Shown: piece after piece, positions 4,789 to 5,428 of the stretch
Numbering within the stretch: position 1 is the stretch's first letter
Layout: each line of letters starts with the position of its first letter
Assembly: GCA_003165135.1 (NCBI GenBank)
Contig: PLSN01000256.1
Location: forward strand, 1 to 5,428
DNA: 5,428 bases
DNA from: Bacteroidota bacterium
Lineage (GTDB): Bacteria; Bacteroidota; Bacteroidia; Chitinophagales; LD1
Reading direction: 5' to 3'
Position numbers and translations under genes: made by a program
Notes under the pieces: model-generated
What the model was told of the DNA's origin: nothing
The model's database searches: none
What the model saw: the letters and a program-made list of their open reading frames with translations, nothing else

Positions 4789-5428
4789 TTGGAAAACCTT
4801 CATCAACATATCGAATCCCTGATATTCAGCAGTGACACCGCGGTCACTAAGGCTGACCTGATGGAGTGTATCAAAAAACTAGAGCCGGAGGCAGTGATCA
4901 ATGAAGATATCCTAGATGGTGTTCTCTCTGAGATAGAAAACAAATACAAGGATGATTTCTTTTCATTCGAACTGCGTGTGATCGGTGGGGGGTATCAGTT
5001 TTTTACCAAGCCTGCTTATCACAAAACAGTTTCCATCCTGATCGGTCAAAAGGAAAAGAAAAGATTGTCTACCGCTGCTATCGAAACACTAGCCATCATA
5101 GCCTATAAAGGGCCTATCACAAAAGCAGAGTGTGAAGCGATACGTGGTGTGAATTCCGATTACTCTGTACAAAGACTGCTCGAAAAAGAACTGATCGAAG
5201 TGGCAGGAAGGATAGAAGACGCTGTCGGCAAACCAATACTTTATAAAGTCACACCGCTGTTCCTCGATTATTTCGGCATCAACTCTACCAAGGAGCTTCC
5301 TAAGCTGAAAGACATCATGATCCCTGATGATAATAGCATCGGTGAGCAAAACGAGATCGTGTCTGACCTGCCTCCTATCACCCTGCATAGGGAAGAAGAA
5401 AAAGTAGATGAAACCACTGAGATTCCAG
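4789..5428 (+). CDS. scpB: Segregation and condensation protein B, 3'-truncated, TTG start
   Basis: ScpB dimerises and binds the kleisin ScpA in the SMC-ScpAB complex that condenses and segregates the chromosome. The frame stays open to the window end and shows 213 residues. A first winged-helix domain spans about 1-80 (HIESLIFSSD at 7-16, then FELRVIGGGYQFFTKP at 60-75). A second spans about 92-165, with the diagnostic LSTAAIETLAIIAYKGPIT (93-111), IRGVNSDYSVQRLLEKELI (118-136) and GRIEDAVGKPILYKVTPLFLDYFG (140-163). The remaining residues are an acidic, probably disordered tail. The start is TTG at 4789: the upstream frame has a TAA at 4771-4773 and no ATG or GTG between. The next ATG (4861) would remove most of the first helix. 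There is no Shine-Dalgarno; the leader is the heptamer array. The 43-nt gap to atpG suggests co-transcription. Confidence 0.93.
   Translation, partial: MENLHQHIESLIFSSDTAVTKADLMECIKKLEPEAVINEDILDGVLSEIENKYKDDFFSFELRVIGGGYQFFTKPAYHKTVSILIGQKEKKRLSTAAIETLAIIAYKGPITKAECEAIRGVNSDYSVQRLLEKELIEVAGRIEDAVGKPILYKVTPLFLDYFGINSTKELPKLKDIMIPDDNSIGEQNEIVSDLPPITLHREEEKVDETTEIP

Noticed and set aside
5089..5388. Open minus-strand frame opposite scpB, and similar ones opposite atpG and purD
   Set aside because: All are complementary to strongly conserved coding sequence, have no recognisable domains and lack plausible upstream signals.
1..5428. tRNA, rRNA, riboswitch, transposase, phage or defence genes
   Set aside because: Reading both strands showed no supporting sequence. 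The spacers are all under 240 nt and are accounted for by the repeats, promoter and terminators listed.

Overview
The window looks like ordinary chromosome from a Bacteroidota bacterium, probably near the Chitinophagales/Sphingobacteriales. Reasons: the atpG promoter matches the phylum's -33 TTTG / -7 TAnnTTTG pattern, none of the starts examined closely (TPR gene, DUF2007 gene, atpG, scpB) has an obvious Shine-Dalgarno sequence, the DUF2007 and TPR proteins look like Bacteroidota types, and the intergenic DNA carries C/G-rich inverted repeats. The genus cannot be fixed from this sequence.

Layout, left to right. (1) The 3' nine-tenths of purD (purine synthesis) runs on the + strand and ends in three tandem in-frame TAA codons. 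(2) A short spacer holds a degenerate 7-nt tandem repeat. (3) A secreted four-repeat TPR protein with an uncharacterised C-terminal domain follows on the + strand. (4) A strong hairpin plus T8 terminator follows it. (5) Three minus-strand genes, transcribed right to left, are a TrmO-type tRNA methyltransferase, a DUF2007 membrane-anchored protein 10 nt behind it, and a DUF1905/OmdA (YdeI-like) protein 75 nt further on. The last one converges on the TPR gene and its final codons lie inside that gene's terminator. (6) A 234-nt divergent spacer holds two inverted repeats and a clear + strand promoter. (7) atpG (ATP synthase gamma) follows on the + strand. (8) A 43-nt spacer, made almost wholly of a 7-nt repeat, leads to scpB (chromosome segregation), which begins with TTG and runs off the right edge.

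The genes do not form one pathway. They are mostly housekeeping functions: nucleotide synthesis, tRNA modification, ATP synthesis and chromosome condensation. I found no mobile element, phage, defence locus, CRISPR array or RNA gene. The least explained signal is the pair of heptamer arrays before the TPR gene and before scpB. They share the core NNGTCYN and lie in opposite orientations. The C-terminal domain of the TPR protein and the detached position of atpG are next in interest.
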